Assembly (NCBI GenBank): GCA_964650975.1
Contig: CAZYWA010000071.1
Location: 1-21,320 of the forward strand
Source: CAZYWA01 sp964650975 [NCBI: uncultured bacterium]
GTDB lineage: Bacteria > JADJOY01
Length of the DNA stretch: 21,320 bases
Reading direction: 5' to 3'
Part shown: one piece after another, positions 1 to 7,836 of the stretch
Layout: each line of letters begins with the position of its first letter
Position numbering within the stretch: position 1 is the first letter of the stretch
Notes under the pieces: generated by a model
Told to the model about the DNA's origin: nothing
Database searches by the model: none
What the model saw: only the letters and a program-made list of their open reading frames with translations
Program-made: the position numbers and the translations under genes

Positions 1-186
1 TTCGACGCGTACGCGAAGCTGATCGAGGACCGCTTCCTGGAAGGCGAGCGCCTCGATCCCGACACCGACGGCCGACCCGATCCGCGCCCGTCGGTCCGCG
101 AACGCGCCCACATCCTGGGCGACCTCGCCGACGACTTCGACTTCAGCCAGCCGCCGCGCCCGCCGATGCTGCTGCCACCGAAGTAG
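1..186 (+). CDS. Phosphoesterase (phospholipase C / acid phosphatase type) family protein, C-terminal fragment
   Basis: An open frame enters from the left edge and ends at TAG 184-186, giving the last 61 residues of a larger protein. The tail contains FDAYAKLIEDRFL, then a Pro/Asp-rich stretch (DTDGRPDPRPSVRE), and ends with DFDFSQPPRPPMLLPP. From memory this pattern is typical of the C-terminus of the PF04185 phosphoesterase family, which hydrolyses phosphate esters and is usually secreted. The catalytic metal-binding residues lie outside the window, so activity cannot be judged. The gene converges with the helicase gene that ends at 289. The assignment rests only on this tail. Confidence 0.7.
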   Translation, partial: FDAYAKLIEDRFLEGERLDPDTDGRPDPRPSVRERAHILGDLADDFDFSQPPRPPMLLPPK

Positions 187-220
187 CAGTCGACCGATCG
201 CCGCGGACCTGAGTCCGGCT

Positions 221-255
221 TCGCGCGCGACGGACCGCGCGCGCTCCAAGCGGCA
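221..255 (+). repeat. 35-bp direct repeat, copy 1 (pairs with 2845-2879)
   Basis: This stretch matches 2845-2879 at 32 of 35 positions without a gap. It opens with the perfect 10-bp palindrome TCGCGCGCGA and includes CGCGCGCTCCAA near its end. The two copies lie in the intergenic DNA on either side of the helicase gene and in the same orientation. Mismatches fall at 231, 237 and 250. Confidence 0.75.
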
Positions 256-263
256 ATCCCCCC

Positions 264-281
264 GCGCTCCGGGCGGAGCGC
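264..281 (-). terminator. GC-rich hairpin 7 bp past the helicase stop
   Basis: GCGCTCC and GGAGCGC form a 7-bp stem around the loop GGGC, just downstream of the minus-strand helicase stop and between two convergent genes. There is no T-tract on either side, so a classical rho-independent terminator is not shown. It may only help termination or protect the mRNA end. The rest of 187-288 holds only the 35-bp repeat. Confidence 0.3.
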
Positions 282-288
282 CGACGGA

Positions 289-2835
289 TCAGGGCCCGAT
301 GCGCACCACTCGGATCAGCGGGTGATCGAGCGCGACGTCGCCGCCCAGATCGACCTCGCCGTGGATCGCCCAAACGTTCTCGTCCTCGGGATCGAGCAGC
401 GTCTGCTGGACGCTCCAGCTTTGCGGCCCGCTGCGCGCGACGTGGGTGAACTGCGCGAGCCGCGCGCGCGCGTCGAACACCACTCGCGCGTGCTCGGCGA
501 CGAACGGCGCCAGCTCCTGCTCGAAGCGCTTCGCGTCCCACGCGTCCTCGCCGGGCCGGACGCAGCGCGCGGCCTCGGCCCAGTCCTTGGCCGCGAGCGC
601 CGCCACCAGCCGGTGCAGCTCGACGCGCAGCCGCGCCAGAAGCGCCTTCCCGGCCGGAGGCACGGGCGCGCTGGTGGCGGCGCTCGGCGCCGGCTCGGTC
701 ACGGCGCCGCTCTCGACCCCCATCAAGCTCTCCCACTCCTTCACCAAGCTCGAATCGACCCGCGCCAGCATCACCCGGAAAAACGCCGTCACCTCGAACA
801 CCGCGTCGGTCTTCGCCTCGAGCGGCACGCTCCGGGTGAGCGTGTTGTGCACCTGGTTCAGGTAGCGCAGCAGCAACCCCTCGACGCGCGCGATCTCGAG
901 GTCCCGCACGTATCCCTCGAACGCGAAATACCCCTCGATCATCTCGCGGGCGATCGACTTGGGCCGGATGTTCTCCGAGCGCACCCACGGATGCTTCTCC
1001 GAGAACACGTTGAACGTGGCGTAGATCAGCTCCTCGTTGGGCTTCGGGTAGCTGACCTTCTCGAGCGCTTCCATGCGCTCCTCATACGGCACGCCCTCCG
1101 ACTTGAGGCGTCCGATCAGCTCGCCCTTGGCGCGATCGATCTGCCGCTCCAGCACCGGCCGCGGGTTCTCGAGCACCGACTCGACGAAGCTCAGCACGTC
1201 GAGCGCATAGCTCGGCGACGACGGATCGAGCACCGAGATCACCTCGACGAGATAGAGCGAGAGCGTCGTGTGCAGCGAGAAATCGGGCTGGAGCTTGTCG
1301 CTCACGCGCACGGTACGGCCGCGCGGCACCGCCGATCCCGACGCCGACACCCGTGGCGCCAGCTCGATGATCGAGGCGCGCCTGAGTGACCGGAACACCA
1401 CCGCCGCCTCGCGCTCGAGCCGCGCCTTCATGCGATCGCTCTCGTGGCAGCGCTTCACCAGCTCGACGATCGCGCGATAACCGCCCGGCAGCTCGACGTC
1501 GGCGGGGTCGCGCTGCAGCACGCTGAGCATCATTCCGTGAGCCACGGTGAAGCGCGATTGCAGCGGCTCGGGCGCGCTCGTGCGTAGCTTCTCGAAGGTC
1601 TCCGCGTTCCACGCCACGTAGCCGCGCGTGGGTGGTTTCTTCTTGACGACCTTCTTGCCCGCCGCGGCCTTGGCGTCGAGCCGCTTGTTCTCGACCACGT
1701 GCTCGGGAGCGAGCGCCACCACCCAGCCGCGCTCGTCGAACCCCTTGCGGCCGGCGCGGCCCGAGATCTGCTTGAAGTCGCGCACGCTCAGGATCGCGGT
1801 CTTCTGCCCGTCGAACTTGCAGAGCTGCGAGAAGAGCACCGTGCGGATGGGGATGTTGACGCCCACTCCCAGCGTGTCCGTGCCGCAGATCACGCGCAGC
1901 AAGCCCTGCTGTGCCAGCTGCTCGACCAAGAGCCGGTACTTGGGGAGAAGCCCCGCGTGATGGACACCGATGCCGTGCGACACGAAGCGGCGCACGTCGC
2001 CGCCGTAGGGTGAGTCGAAACGAAAACCGGCGATCGCCTCGCCGAGCGCGCGTTTCTGATCCCTGTCGCAGACCTTGGCACTGGTGAGCGCCTGGGCGCG
2101 CTCGGCGCACTCGCGCTGGGTAAAGCTCACCACGTAGACCGGCGCGCGGTTCTTCTCGAGCAGGCTCTCGACGGTCTCGTGGAGCAGCTCCTCGCGATAC
2201 TCGAAATCGAGCGGCACCGGACGCTGCTCGGAGACCACACGGGCCACTGGCGTGCCGGTGAGGCGCGTGAGGCTCTGTTCGATCGGCGTGGTGTCACCAA
2301 GCGTCGCCGACATCAGCAGGAACGTGGTGCGCGGCAGCGTGAGCAGCGGGATCTGCCACGCGACGCCGCGATCGCGGTCCGCGTAGTAGTGGAACTCGTC
2401 GATCACCACGTAGGGGAAGCCGAGATCGGTGCTCTGGCGGAGCGCCATGTTCGAGAGCACTTCGGCCGTGCAGCAGATGATCGGTGCGTCGCGGTTGATG
2501 CTCGCGTCGCCGGTCATCATGCCGACGTTCGACGCACCGAAGTCCTGGCACAGCGCGAAGAACTTCTCGCTCGCGAGCGCCTTGATCGGGCTCGTGTAGC
2601 AGGAGCGCTGACCCTCGCAGATCGCCTTGAAATGCAGCGCTTCCGCGACCAGCGACTTTCCCGACCCGGTGGGCGTGCCGAGCACCACGTGCTTCCCGGA
2701 CATGAGCTCGAGGATCGCCTCCTCCTGCGCCGGATAGAGATCGAGCCCGCGCTCCGTCACCCAGCCGAGGAACCGGTCGAGGATCTCGTCGCGAGTGGCG
2801 GTGCCGAGCGGAGGGATGCGCGCCGCGAGGTTCAT
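289..2835 (-). CDS. DEAD/DEAH-box RNA helicase with C-terminal DUF3516 domain
   Basis: This is an 848-residue superfamily 2 helicase. Visible motifs are a Q-motif-like LYPAQEEAI (33-41), Walker A GTPTGSGKS (53-61), motif Ia TSPIKAL (81-87), Walker B as DEFH (146-149), SAT (176-178), the lobe-2 motif GVHHAGLLPKYR (290-301), and motif VI QISGRAGRKG (356-365). A Lys-rich linker follows (about 389-400), then roughly 440 residues matching in layout the DUF3516 extension of Ski2/Mtr4-like bacterial helicases. All ATPase and helicase residues appear intact. The likely role is ATP-driven unwinding in RNA processing or decay; the substrate is unknown. The ATG at 2835 puts the N-terminus at the expected distance from motif I. 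The SD is weak (GAGG about 8 nt upstream). It lies downstream of and co-directional with the CorC-like gene, 115 bp apart, so co-transcription is possible but unproven. Confidence 0.9.
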   Translation of the reverse strand: MNLAARIPPLGTATRDEILDRFLGWVTERGLDLYPAQEEAILELMSGKHVVLGTPTGSGKSLVAEALHFKAICEGQRSCYTSPIKALASEKFFALCQDFGASNVGMMTGDASINRDAPIICCTAEVLSNMALRQSTDLGFPYVVIDEFHYYADRDRGVAWQIPLLTLPRTTFLLMSATLGDTTPIEQSLTRLTGTPVARVVSEQRPVPLDFEYREELLHETVESLLEKNRAPVYVVSFTQRECAERAQALTSAKVCDRDQKRALGEAIAGFRFDSPYGGDVRRFVSHGIGVHHAGLLPKYRLLVEQLAQQGLLRVICGTDTLGVGVNIPIRTVLFSQLCKFDGQKTAILSVRDFKQISGRAGRKGFDERGWVVALAPEHVVENKRLDAKAAAGKKVVKKKPPTRGYVAWNAETFEKLRTSAPEPLQSRFTVAHGMMLSVLQRDPADVELPGGYRAIVELVKRCHESDRMKARLEREAAVVFRSLRRASIIELAPRVSASGSAVPRGRTVRVSDKLQPDFSLHTTLSLYLVEVISVLDPSSPSYALDVLSFVESVLENPRPVLERQIDRAKGELIGRLKSEGVPYEERMEALEKVSYPKPNEELIYATFNVFSEKHPWVRSENIRPKSIAREMIEGYFAFEGYVRDLEIARVEGLLLRYLNQVHNTLTRSVPLEAKTDAVFEVTAFFRVMLARVDSSLVKEWESLMGVESGAVTEPAPSAATSAPVPPAGKALLARLRVELHRLVAALAAKDWAEAARCVRPGEDAWDAKRFEQELAPFVAEHARVVFDARARLAQFTHVARSGPQSWSVQQTLLDPEDENVWAIHGEVDLGGDVALDHPLIRVVRIGP

Positions 2836-2844
2836 CGTTGGGCC

Positions 2845-2879
2845 TCGCGCGCGAGGGACCCCGCGCGCTCCAAACGGCA
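2845..2879 (+). repeat. 35-bp direct repeat, copy 2 (pairs with 221-255)
   Basis: This is the second copy of the repeat described at 221-255 (32/35 identity). It lies 9 bp upstream of the helicase ATG and so falls within its translation-initiation or promoter region, whereas copy 1 lies past the helicase stop. The palindrome TCGCGCGCGA is conserved in both. Confidence 0.75.
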
Positions 2880-2902
2880 GCCCCGCGATCTACCGGCTGG
2901 AG

Positions 2903-2924
2903 GGCCACCGGTCCCTCGGTGGCC
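2903..2924. other. Perfect 8-bp hairpin between the CorC-like and helicase genes
   Basis: GGCCACCG and CGGTGGCC pair around a 6-nt loop. No T-tract follows in either direction. A second short stem, GCCGGC/GCCGGC, overlaps the stop codon of the CorC-like gene (2944-2961). They could attenuate read-through into the helicase gene or stabilise an mRNA end. Confidence 0.35.
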
Positions 2925-2950
2925 AGCGATCGATCGCGCCCGATGCCGGC

Positions 2951-4282
2951 TCACGCGCCGGCCTGGTCGAGCAGATCGGGAGGAGGGGGCGGCGGCGGCG
3001 TGGGCCGCGTCACGCGCACCATTTGCACCGCTTTTGCGGTCGATTCCAGCACCTCGATCTCGTAGCCGTTGGGCGTCTTCACGCGGATGCCAGGCTCCGG
3101 AATCTTGCCGGCCATCGCGATCGTGAGCCCCGCCACGGTGGTCCAGTCGTCGCTCTCGGGCAGGTCGAGATCGAGATCGCGATTGAGCTCGCGCACCGAC
3201 GCGTCGCCGCGCAGCACCAGCTTCCCTTCCTCGACGCGCTCGACCAGCGACGTGGTTGGCTCGTCCTCGCTGAACATCTCGCCCACCAGCTCCTCGACCA
3301 GATCCTCGAACGTCACCAGGCCGGAAAGCCCGCCGTGCTCGTCGACCACCATCGCGAGCGGGATGCGCCGGCTCTGCAGGTCCTGCAGCACGCGCACCGC
3401 GCTGGTCGCCTCCGCCACGAAGAACGGCGGCCGGATCAGATCCTCGAGCACGATCAGGTCGCCCTGCCAGGCGAGGTAGAGCAGATCCTTGGTGGTGATG
3501 TAGCCGACCACGTTGTCGAGGTTTTCCTCGTAGATCGGCAGCCGCGAGTGGTGGGTCTCGAGCAGCGCGCGGCGGATGTCCTCCTGCGCCGCGTCGCGCG
3601 GCAGGCCGTGAATGCGGCTGCGTGGCACCATCACGTCGAGCGCGGTCAAGTCGCCGAAGTGCAGCGCTTGCGCGGCGATCTCGCCGGCGCGCCGGTCGAC
3701 CGAGCCGACGGTGGTCGCTTCCACCACCAGCTGCTCGAGCTCGTCGCGCGAGAGCCGCGTCTCGGTGAAGCTGGTGGTGTCGCCGAACGGCGAGAGCACC
3801 AGATCGGAGCTGGCGGTGAGAAAGCGCACCAGCGGCCGCGCGAACCAGGACAGCATGCGCATCGGCCGCCCGATGAGCATCGCGTAGCGCTCGCCGGCGC
3901 GCAGCGCCAGGCTCTTCGGCACCAGCTCGCCCAGCACCAGCGTCAGGTACGAGATCGACGCGACCACGATCGCGAAGCCCAGCTGCGGCGCGTAGGGCGC
4001 CACCTGCGGAAACTCACGCAGCCAGGTCACCACGCGCTGCTCGATCGAGGCGCCCCCCAGCGTCGCCGCCGCCGACCCCACCACCGTGACGCCGATCTGC
4101 ACCGTCGCGAGAAACCGCTCGGGCTGATCGCGTAACCGGAGCACCGACGCGGCGGCGCGATGCCCTTCGTCGAGCAGCTGCCGCATGCGCGTCTTCCGCA
4201 CCGAGAGCACCGCGATCTCGGCACCGGAAAACACCGCGTTGGCCGCGATGAGCGCCAGGATGATCAGAACTTGGCCGAGCAT
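2951..4282 (-). CDS. HlyC/CorC (CNNM-type) family membrane protein with CBS pair
   Basis: This 443-residue protein has the standard order of its family. An N-terminal DUF21/CNNM membrane domain (about 1-190) begins with the SGAEIAVLSVRKTR signature at 19-32 and has further hydrophobic segments near 60-75 and 103-120 (GELVPKSLAL). Two CBS domains follow: DVMVPRSRIHGLP...LPIYEENLDNVVGYITTKDLL (216-268) and VVDEHGGLSGLVTFEDLVEELVGE (312-335). A C-terminal CorC_HlyC domain spans about 350-425. The family is linked to Mg2+/Co2+ efflux or homeostasis at the inner membrane, with CBS domains sensing ATP-Mg. A proline run (429-435) near the C-terminus is a local addition. The start is well supported: GGAGG lies 6 nt upstream of ATG 4282. 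It is divergent from pqiA. Confidence 0.92.
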   Translation of the reverse strand: MLGQVLIILALIAANAVFSGAEIAVLSVRKTRMRQLLDEGHRAAASVLRLRDQPERFLATVQIGVTVVGSAAATLGGASIEQRVVTWLREFPQVAPYAPQLGFAIVVASISYLTLVLGELVPKSLALRAGERYAMLIGRPMRMLSWFARPLVRFLTASSDLVLSPFGDTTSFTETRLSRDELEQLVVEATTVGSVDRRAGEIAAQALHFGDLTALDVMVPRSRIHGLPRDAAQEDIRRALLETHHSRLPIYEENLDNVVGYITTKDLLYLAWQGDLIVLEDLIRPPFFVAEATSAVRVLQDLQSRRIPLAMVVDEHGGLSGLVTFEDLVEELVGEMFSEDEPTTSLVERVEEGKLVLRGDASVRELNRDLDLDLPESDDWTTVAGLTIAMAGKIPEPGIRVKTPNGYEIEVLESTAKAVQMVRVTRPTPPPPPPPDLLDQAGA

Positions 4283-4426
4283 GGGGGTCCTCCGGGCATA
4301 ACCCTATCGCACCCCGGGTGCACGGGCGCCGAGGGATGCGCTTCACCGCGTGCCTCGTAGACCTGGCGATGGCGTGTTTCCGCCACCCGGCTCCCGGTGG
4401 CACGGGCGCGGAAATTGGATGAGCCC
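4283..4426. promoter_or_regulatory. Divergent intergenic region between the CorC-like gene and the pqi operon
   Basis: This 144-bp spacer must hold the promoters for both directions. It contains the strong ribosome binding site of the minus-strand gene (GGAGG on the minus strand around 4289-4293) and a small hairpin of GCCACC (4382-4387) with GGTGGC (4396-4401). The latter would bury the possible upstream GTG start of pqiA at 4397. I see no convincing -35/-10 pair. Confidence 0.4.
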
Positions 4427-5644
4427 ATGACCCTCGCGTGTTCCCAGTGCGGTCTCTTGCAGGATTTGCCGCCGCTCGACCCCGGCGACGAGGCCGATTG
4501 TGCAATCTGCCAGAGCTCGATGGTGCGCACCCACGGCCGGAGCGTGACCGGCGGGCTCTGCATCGCGTTCGCGACGCTAGTGCTGCTCGTCCCGGCGAAC
4601 CTGCTGCCGCTCTTGCGGGTCGAGATGATGGGGATGAGGCGCGAGGACTATCTCGCCTCCGGAGCGGCCGAGCTCTGGGACGAGCGCTTCGCCGCGGTGG
4701 CGATCTTCGTGGCGATCTTCGCCGTGGTGCTGCCGATCGTCCGCTTCGGGCTCCTGAGCCTGGTGCTGGGAACGCTGCGTCTCGTTCCCGATGGCGGCGG
4801 CCGGCCGCCGTGGCTGGGACGCGCGTTCCGCTGGACCTGCGAGCTCGAGCCGTGGGCGATGCCCGACGTCTTCCTGGTGGGCATGGCCGTCGGCTATCGG
4901 CGGCTCATCGCCAATCTCAGCGTCACCGTCGGATGGGGCGGCATCTGCTTCATCGGCGCCGCGCTGCTCAGCATCGTGGCGCGCGCGTCCTTCGACCGCC
5001 GCGCCGTGTGGAACACGATCCGGCCGGACCGCGAGGTCTCGAGCCGTGCACGCATGGTGTCGTGCGAGGCGTGCGACTGGATCGAGCCCGCCGAGAGCCA
5101 GGGATCGCCATGCACGCGCTGCGGAGCGCCGCTCCACGCGCGCCGCGCCGACGCCAGGAGCCGCACCCTGGCGCTGGTGATCGCGGCGCTCGCGTTCTGC
5201 GTCCCCGCGAACGTGTTCGCGATGAGCAGCGAGCTGCAGCTGGGCGAGCACGCGTCGTACCGGATCGTGGACGGCATTCGCGGGCTCTATCGGGCGGGGC
5301 TCTGGCCGCTCAGCGTGCTCATCTTCTTCACCAGCTTCCTGATCCCGTTCGTGAAGCTCGCGGGCCTGGGCTGGCTCCTGCTCTCGGTGCGGCGCCGGTC
5401 GGCGCGGCGGCTGGTGCTCAAGACCAGGCTCTATCGATTCATCCACGAGCTCGGGCGATGGTCGAACGTGGACGTGTTCACGATCTCCGTGTTCGTGCCG
5501 CTCATGCAGTTCGGCTCGCTCGCGAGCGCGCACGCCGGGCCCGGCGCCACCGCGTTCCTCGCGGCCGTGGTGCTCACCATGTTCGCGGCCCACTCGTTCG
5601 ACCCACGGCTCCTGTGGGATGCCGCGGCGGAGGGCGAGCCATGA
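4427..5644 (+). CDS. pqiA: PqiA family integral membrane protein
   Basis: This 405-residue protein has the duplicated PqiA layout. Each half starts with a four-cysteine zinc-ribbon-like site (C5/C8 with C25/C28; C213/C216 with C229/C232) followed by four predicted membrane segments. Family hallmarks include VPANLLPLL (55-63), VPANVFAM (259-266), IPFVKLAGLGWLLLS (306-320) and the SNVDVF region near 346-351. Length is close to E. coli PqiA. PqiA sits in the inner membrane and is thought to feed lipids to the MCE protein PqiB for trafficking across the periplasm. ATG 4427 is preferred because the cysteine motif then lies right at the N-terminus; an in-frame GTG at 4397 would add ten residues. 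The stop overlaps the next start (ATGA at 5641-5644), implying translational coupling. Confidence 0.9.
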   Translation: MTLACSQCGLLQDLPPLDPGDEADCAICQSSMVRTHGRSVTGGLCIAFATLVLLVPANLLPLLRVEMMGMRREDYLASGAAELWDERFAAVAIFVAIFAVVLPIVRFGLLSLVLGTLRLVPDGGGRPPWLGRAFRWTCELEPWAMPDVFLVGMAVGYRRLIANLSVTVGWGGICFIGAALLSIVARASFDRRAVWNTIRPDREVSSRARMVSCEACDWIEPAESQGSPCTRCGAPLHARRADARSRTLALVIAALAFCVPANVFAMSSELQLGEHASYRIVDGIRGLYRAGLWPLSVLIFFTSFLIPFVKLAGLGWLLLSVRRRSARRLVLKTRLYRFIHELGRWSNVDVFTISVFVPLMQFGSLASAHAGPGATAFLAAVVLTMFAAHSFDPRLLWDAAAEGEP

Positions 5645-6942
5645 CCGACGGCGCCCGGCCCGAGGCATCGCGGGAGACACCGCCGCAACGCACGCTGGCG
5701 ACGGTCCACCAGAGCCGCTGGCCGCCGTGGATCTGGGCCGTGCCGATCGCGGCCGTCGGACTGGTGGCCTGGCTCGTGATGCGCAGGCTCGAAGACCACG
5801 AGATCGTGGTGGCGGTCGCGTTCGACGACGCCGCGAGCATCGCGCCCAACAGCACGCGGGTCCACTATCGAGGCGTGGACGTCGGCGAGGTGCGCGGTGT
5901 CCGGTTGAGCGAGGACACGCGCCGCGCGGTGGCGGAGCTGGGGATCGATCACACACTCGAAGCATATCTAACCACTGGTACGCGTTTTTACCTGGAAGCA
6001 GGATCGAGCCCGCGGTTTCCCGACCTGTCGTCGCTCAAGGCCGTGGTCTCCGGTCCGAACATCGAGATCGTTCCCGGGGGTGGTCCGCCCGCGCGCCACT
6101 TCGACGGGCTCTCGGGATCGCCTCCGGAAAACCTCACGGTGAGCGTGCCCTACCTGGTGCGTTTCGAGGGCGCCGTGGGCGGTCTCGCGACCGGCTCGCA
6201 GGTCACCTTCCGCGGCTTCGACGTGGGCCAGGTGGCACATGTGGATCTGGGCGTCGACGCATCGACCGGCCAGGTCGAGGCGCCGGTGCTCATCCACCTC
6301 GATCCGACGCGCTTCCACATCCGCGGCGACGACCAGCAACGAGACTGGACCGCGCGCACCAATGCGATGCTGGATCGCATGGTGCAGCAGCACCTGCGAG
6401 CCAGGCTGGCGCAGTCGCCGCCGCTCATCGGCAGCTGGCGGATCGAGCTGGCCTTCGTTCCCACCGCCGGCGACGCGACGCTCAAGACCGACGGCCGCTA
6501 CCCGGAAATACCGACCACCGAGAGCGCCGACCTCGACGACCTCGAACAGAAGCTCGCGCGTCTGCCGCTCGACGACATCGCGAACAACCTCCGCGACATC
6601 ACCGCGCGGGTGAAGGCGCTCGCCGAGTCGCCGCAGATGCAGGACGGCGTCGCGCACCTCGACCACGCGATGGCGGAGCTCGATCGCACGATGCAGCAGA
6701 CCGGTCCGCAGGTGGCGCCGACGCTCGAGAGCATCCGCAAGACCGTCGACGCGCTGCGCGGCACCGCCGGTGAGATCGACACCACCGTCGTGGCTGCGAG
6801 GCGGATGATGGGCGGCGGCGCCGGCTCGCCGGACGGCAACCTGCAAGACGCGGTGCGCGAGCTGACCGAGGCGGCGCGCGCGGTGCGCAATCTCGCCGAT
6901 CACCTCGATCAGCATCCCGAGAGCCTGATCCGCGGCCGATGA
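5641..6942 (+). CDS. pqiB: PqiB-like MCE-domain protein (two MCE domains)
   Basis: This 433-residue protein has a short cytoplasmic N-terminus, one transmembrane helix (about 29-48) and a periplasmic part. Two MCE/MlaD domains are visible: about 54-120 (HYRGVDVGEVRGV) and about 165-225 (TFRGFDVGQVAHV). The region from about 298 to 425 is predicted largely helical, with PxxDIANNLRDITARVKALAES as in PqiB/YebT C-termini. MCE proteins form hexameric rings or tubes that carry lipids between the inner and outer membranes. E. coli PqiB is longer and has three MCE domains, so this one is short. The start is fixed by the 4-bp overlap with pqiA. The reading frame stays open far upstream inside pqiA, but that extension is out-of-frame shadow. 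A short patch around 5959-5990 uses A/T-ending codons unlike its surroundings. Confidence 0.88.
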   Translation: MTDGARPEASRETPPQRTLATVHQSRWPPWIWAVPIAAVGLVAWLVMRRLEDHEIVVAVAFDDAASIAPNSTRVHYRGVDVGEVRGVRLSEDTRRAVAELGIDHTLEAYLTTGTRFYLEAGSSPRFPDLSSLKAVVSGPNIEIVPGGGPPARHFDGLSGSPPENLTVSVPYLVRFEGAVGGLATGSQVTFRGFDVGQVAHVDLGVDASTGQVEAPVLIHLDPTRFHIRGDDQQRDWTARTNAMLDRMVQQHLRARLAQSPPLIGSWRIELAFVPTAGDATLKTDGRYPEIPTTESADLDDLEQKLARLPLDDIANNLRDITARVKALAESPQMQDGVAHLDHAMAELDRTMQQTGPQVAPTLESIRKTVDALRGTAGEIDTTVVAARRMMGGGAGSPDGNLQDAVRELTEAARAVRNLADHLDQHPESLIRGR

Positions 6943-6952
6943 GGAGAGCGAC

Positions 6953-7606
6953 GTGACATCGGTCCACGCTTCTTTCCCCACGGCGCGGCCGCGAGCGACG
7001 TTCGCGCGAGCGGCGACCGGCGGCGCTGCGCTGGTCGCGACGCTCTGCGCCTTCCTCGCCGGCTGCGCGACGAGCCGCCCCACGCACTTCTACACGCTCG
7101 ACCCGGTTCCCTCGTCCACGCGAGTGGAGCTCAGGTCGCCGATGCACGTACAAGTGGCGGCCGTGCACATCCCCGCGACCCTCGACCGGCGCGAGCTGGC
7201 GCGCGAGAGCGCCGCCGGCACGCTCGAGCTCAGCGAACAGGATCTGTGGGGCGCGCCGCTCGACGAGATGGTGCGCCGCATCCTCACCCAGGACCTCATG
7301 CAACGTCTGCCGGAGGATGCCGTCGTGCTTCCCCAGCAACCCGCGCCGAGCAAGACCCGCGCGATCGTCGTCGACCTGGTCGAGCTCGGCGCCGACGCGT
7401 CGGGTGCCGTCTCGCTCGACGGCAGCTGGTCGCTCCTCGCCGCCGGCTCCGACGAGCCGCTGCTCAGAAACCACCTGCGCCTCACCACTGCCGCGAGCCC
7501 CGCCTACGCCGACCAGCCCCGCGCCCTGAGCCAGCTCCTCTCCCAGCTCGCCGACCACATCGCCCAGACCCTATCCGCCCGATGCGGACCCGGACCGGGC
7601 TGCTGA
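6953..7606 (+). CDS. pqiC: PqiC-like ABC-type transport auxiliary lipoprotein
   Basis: This 217-residue protein starts at GTG 6953, 10 bp after pqiB, with GAGGAG about 6 nt upstream. It has a positively charged N-terminus, a hydrophobic stretch and the lipobox LAGC with Cys38 as the lipidated residue. HFYTLDP follows at about 45-51, a hallmark of the DUF330/ABC_trans_aux (PqiC/YmbA) family. PqiC is an outer-membrane lipoprotein that binds the tip of the PqiB tube and completes the bridge. The N-terminus is somewhat longer than a usual lipoprotein signal; an alternative internal start was not obvious. As third gene of the operon, it supports the assignment of the whole set as a Pqi lipid-transport system. 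Confidence 0.87.
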   Translation: MTSVHASFPTARPRATFARAATGGAALVATLCAFLAGCATSRPTHFYTLDPVPSSTRVELRSPMHVQVAAVHIPATLDRRELARESAAGTLELSEQDLWGAPLDEMVRRILTQDLMQRLPEDAVVLPQQPAPSKTRAIVVDLVELGADASGAVSLDGSWSLLAAGSDEPLLRNHLRLTTAASPAYADQPRALSQLLSQLADHIAQTLSARCGPGPGC

Positions 7607-7610
7607 CCGC

Positions 7611-7629
7611 GGACGCGCACCGCGCGTCC
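7611..7629 (+). terminator. Hairpin directly after pqiC
   Basis: GGACGCG and CGCGTCC form a perfect 7-bp stem with a 5-nt loop, 4 bp past the pqiC stop. Only TT follows, so this is at best a weak intrinsic terminator; it may instead protect the operon's 3' end. An AT-rich island with the small palindrome GATGATTTTCATC lies further on, around 7671-7683. Confidence 0.4.
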
Positions 7630-7760
7630 TTGCACCGGATCCCGCGGACGGACGGCGGCTCAGTGCTTTCTGATGATTTTCATCCGTGAATTTTGATGAT
7701 CGTTGCCCACCCGGTCCCGCGCCTCCGCCCGGATCGCATCGCCACCGTCTCGACCTGGCC

Positions 7761-7830
7761 GACTGGCGGAACCTCGCGACCAGTGGCGGCGCGAACACCT
7801 GCGCGACTTCCGCCAGTCCCGTGACGGGAC
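7761..7830. repeat. 11-bp inverted repeat overlapping a second palindrome
   Basis: GACTGGCGGAA (7761-7771) and TTCCGCCAGTC (7808-7818) are perfect inverted copies 36 nt apart. The right arm overlaps a second stem, GTCCCG/CGGGAC (7816-7830, loop TGA), which lies 6 bp past the stop of the minus-strand SUMF1 gene. The two stems share 7816-7818 and are therefore mutually exclusive at their tips. No T-tract is present. Function unknown; a termination region for the two convergent genes is the simplest reading. Nothing else is seen in the 230 bp between the genes. Confidence 0.5.
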
Positions 7831-7836
7831 GACCGC

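Noticed and set aside
143-988. Arg/Ala-rich long frames antiparallel to or out of frame with the helicase and other genes
   Set aside because: High-GC DNA gives long open frames in the antisense and shifted frames; these have low-complexity composition and no start signals or domains.
4438-6942. An 834-codon plus-strand frame ending with the MCE protein
   Set aside because: The first 400 codons overlap pqiA in another frame and translate to Arg/Ala-rich low-complexity sequence. The real start is the ATGA overlap at 5641.
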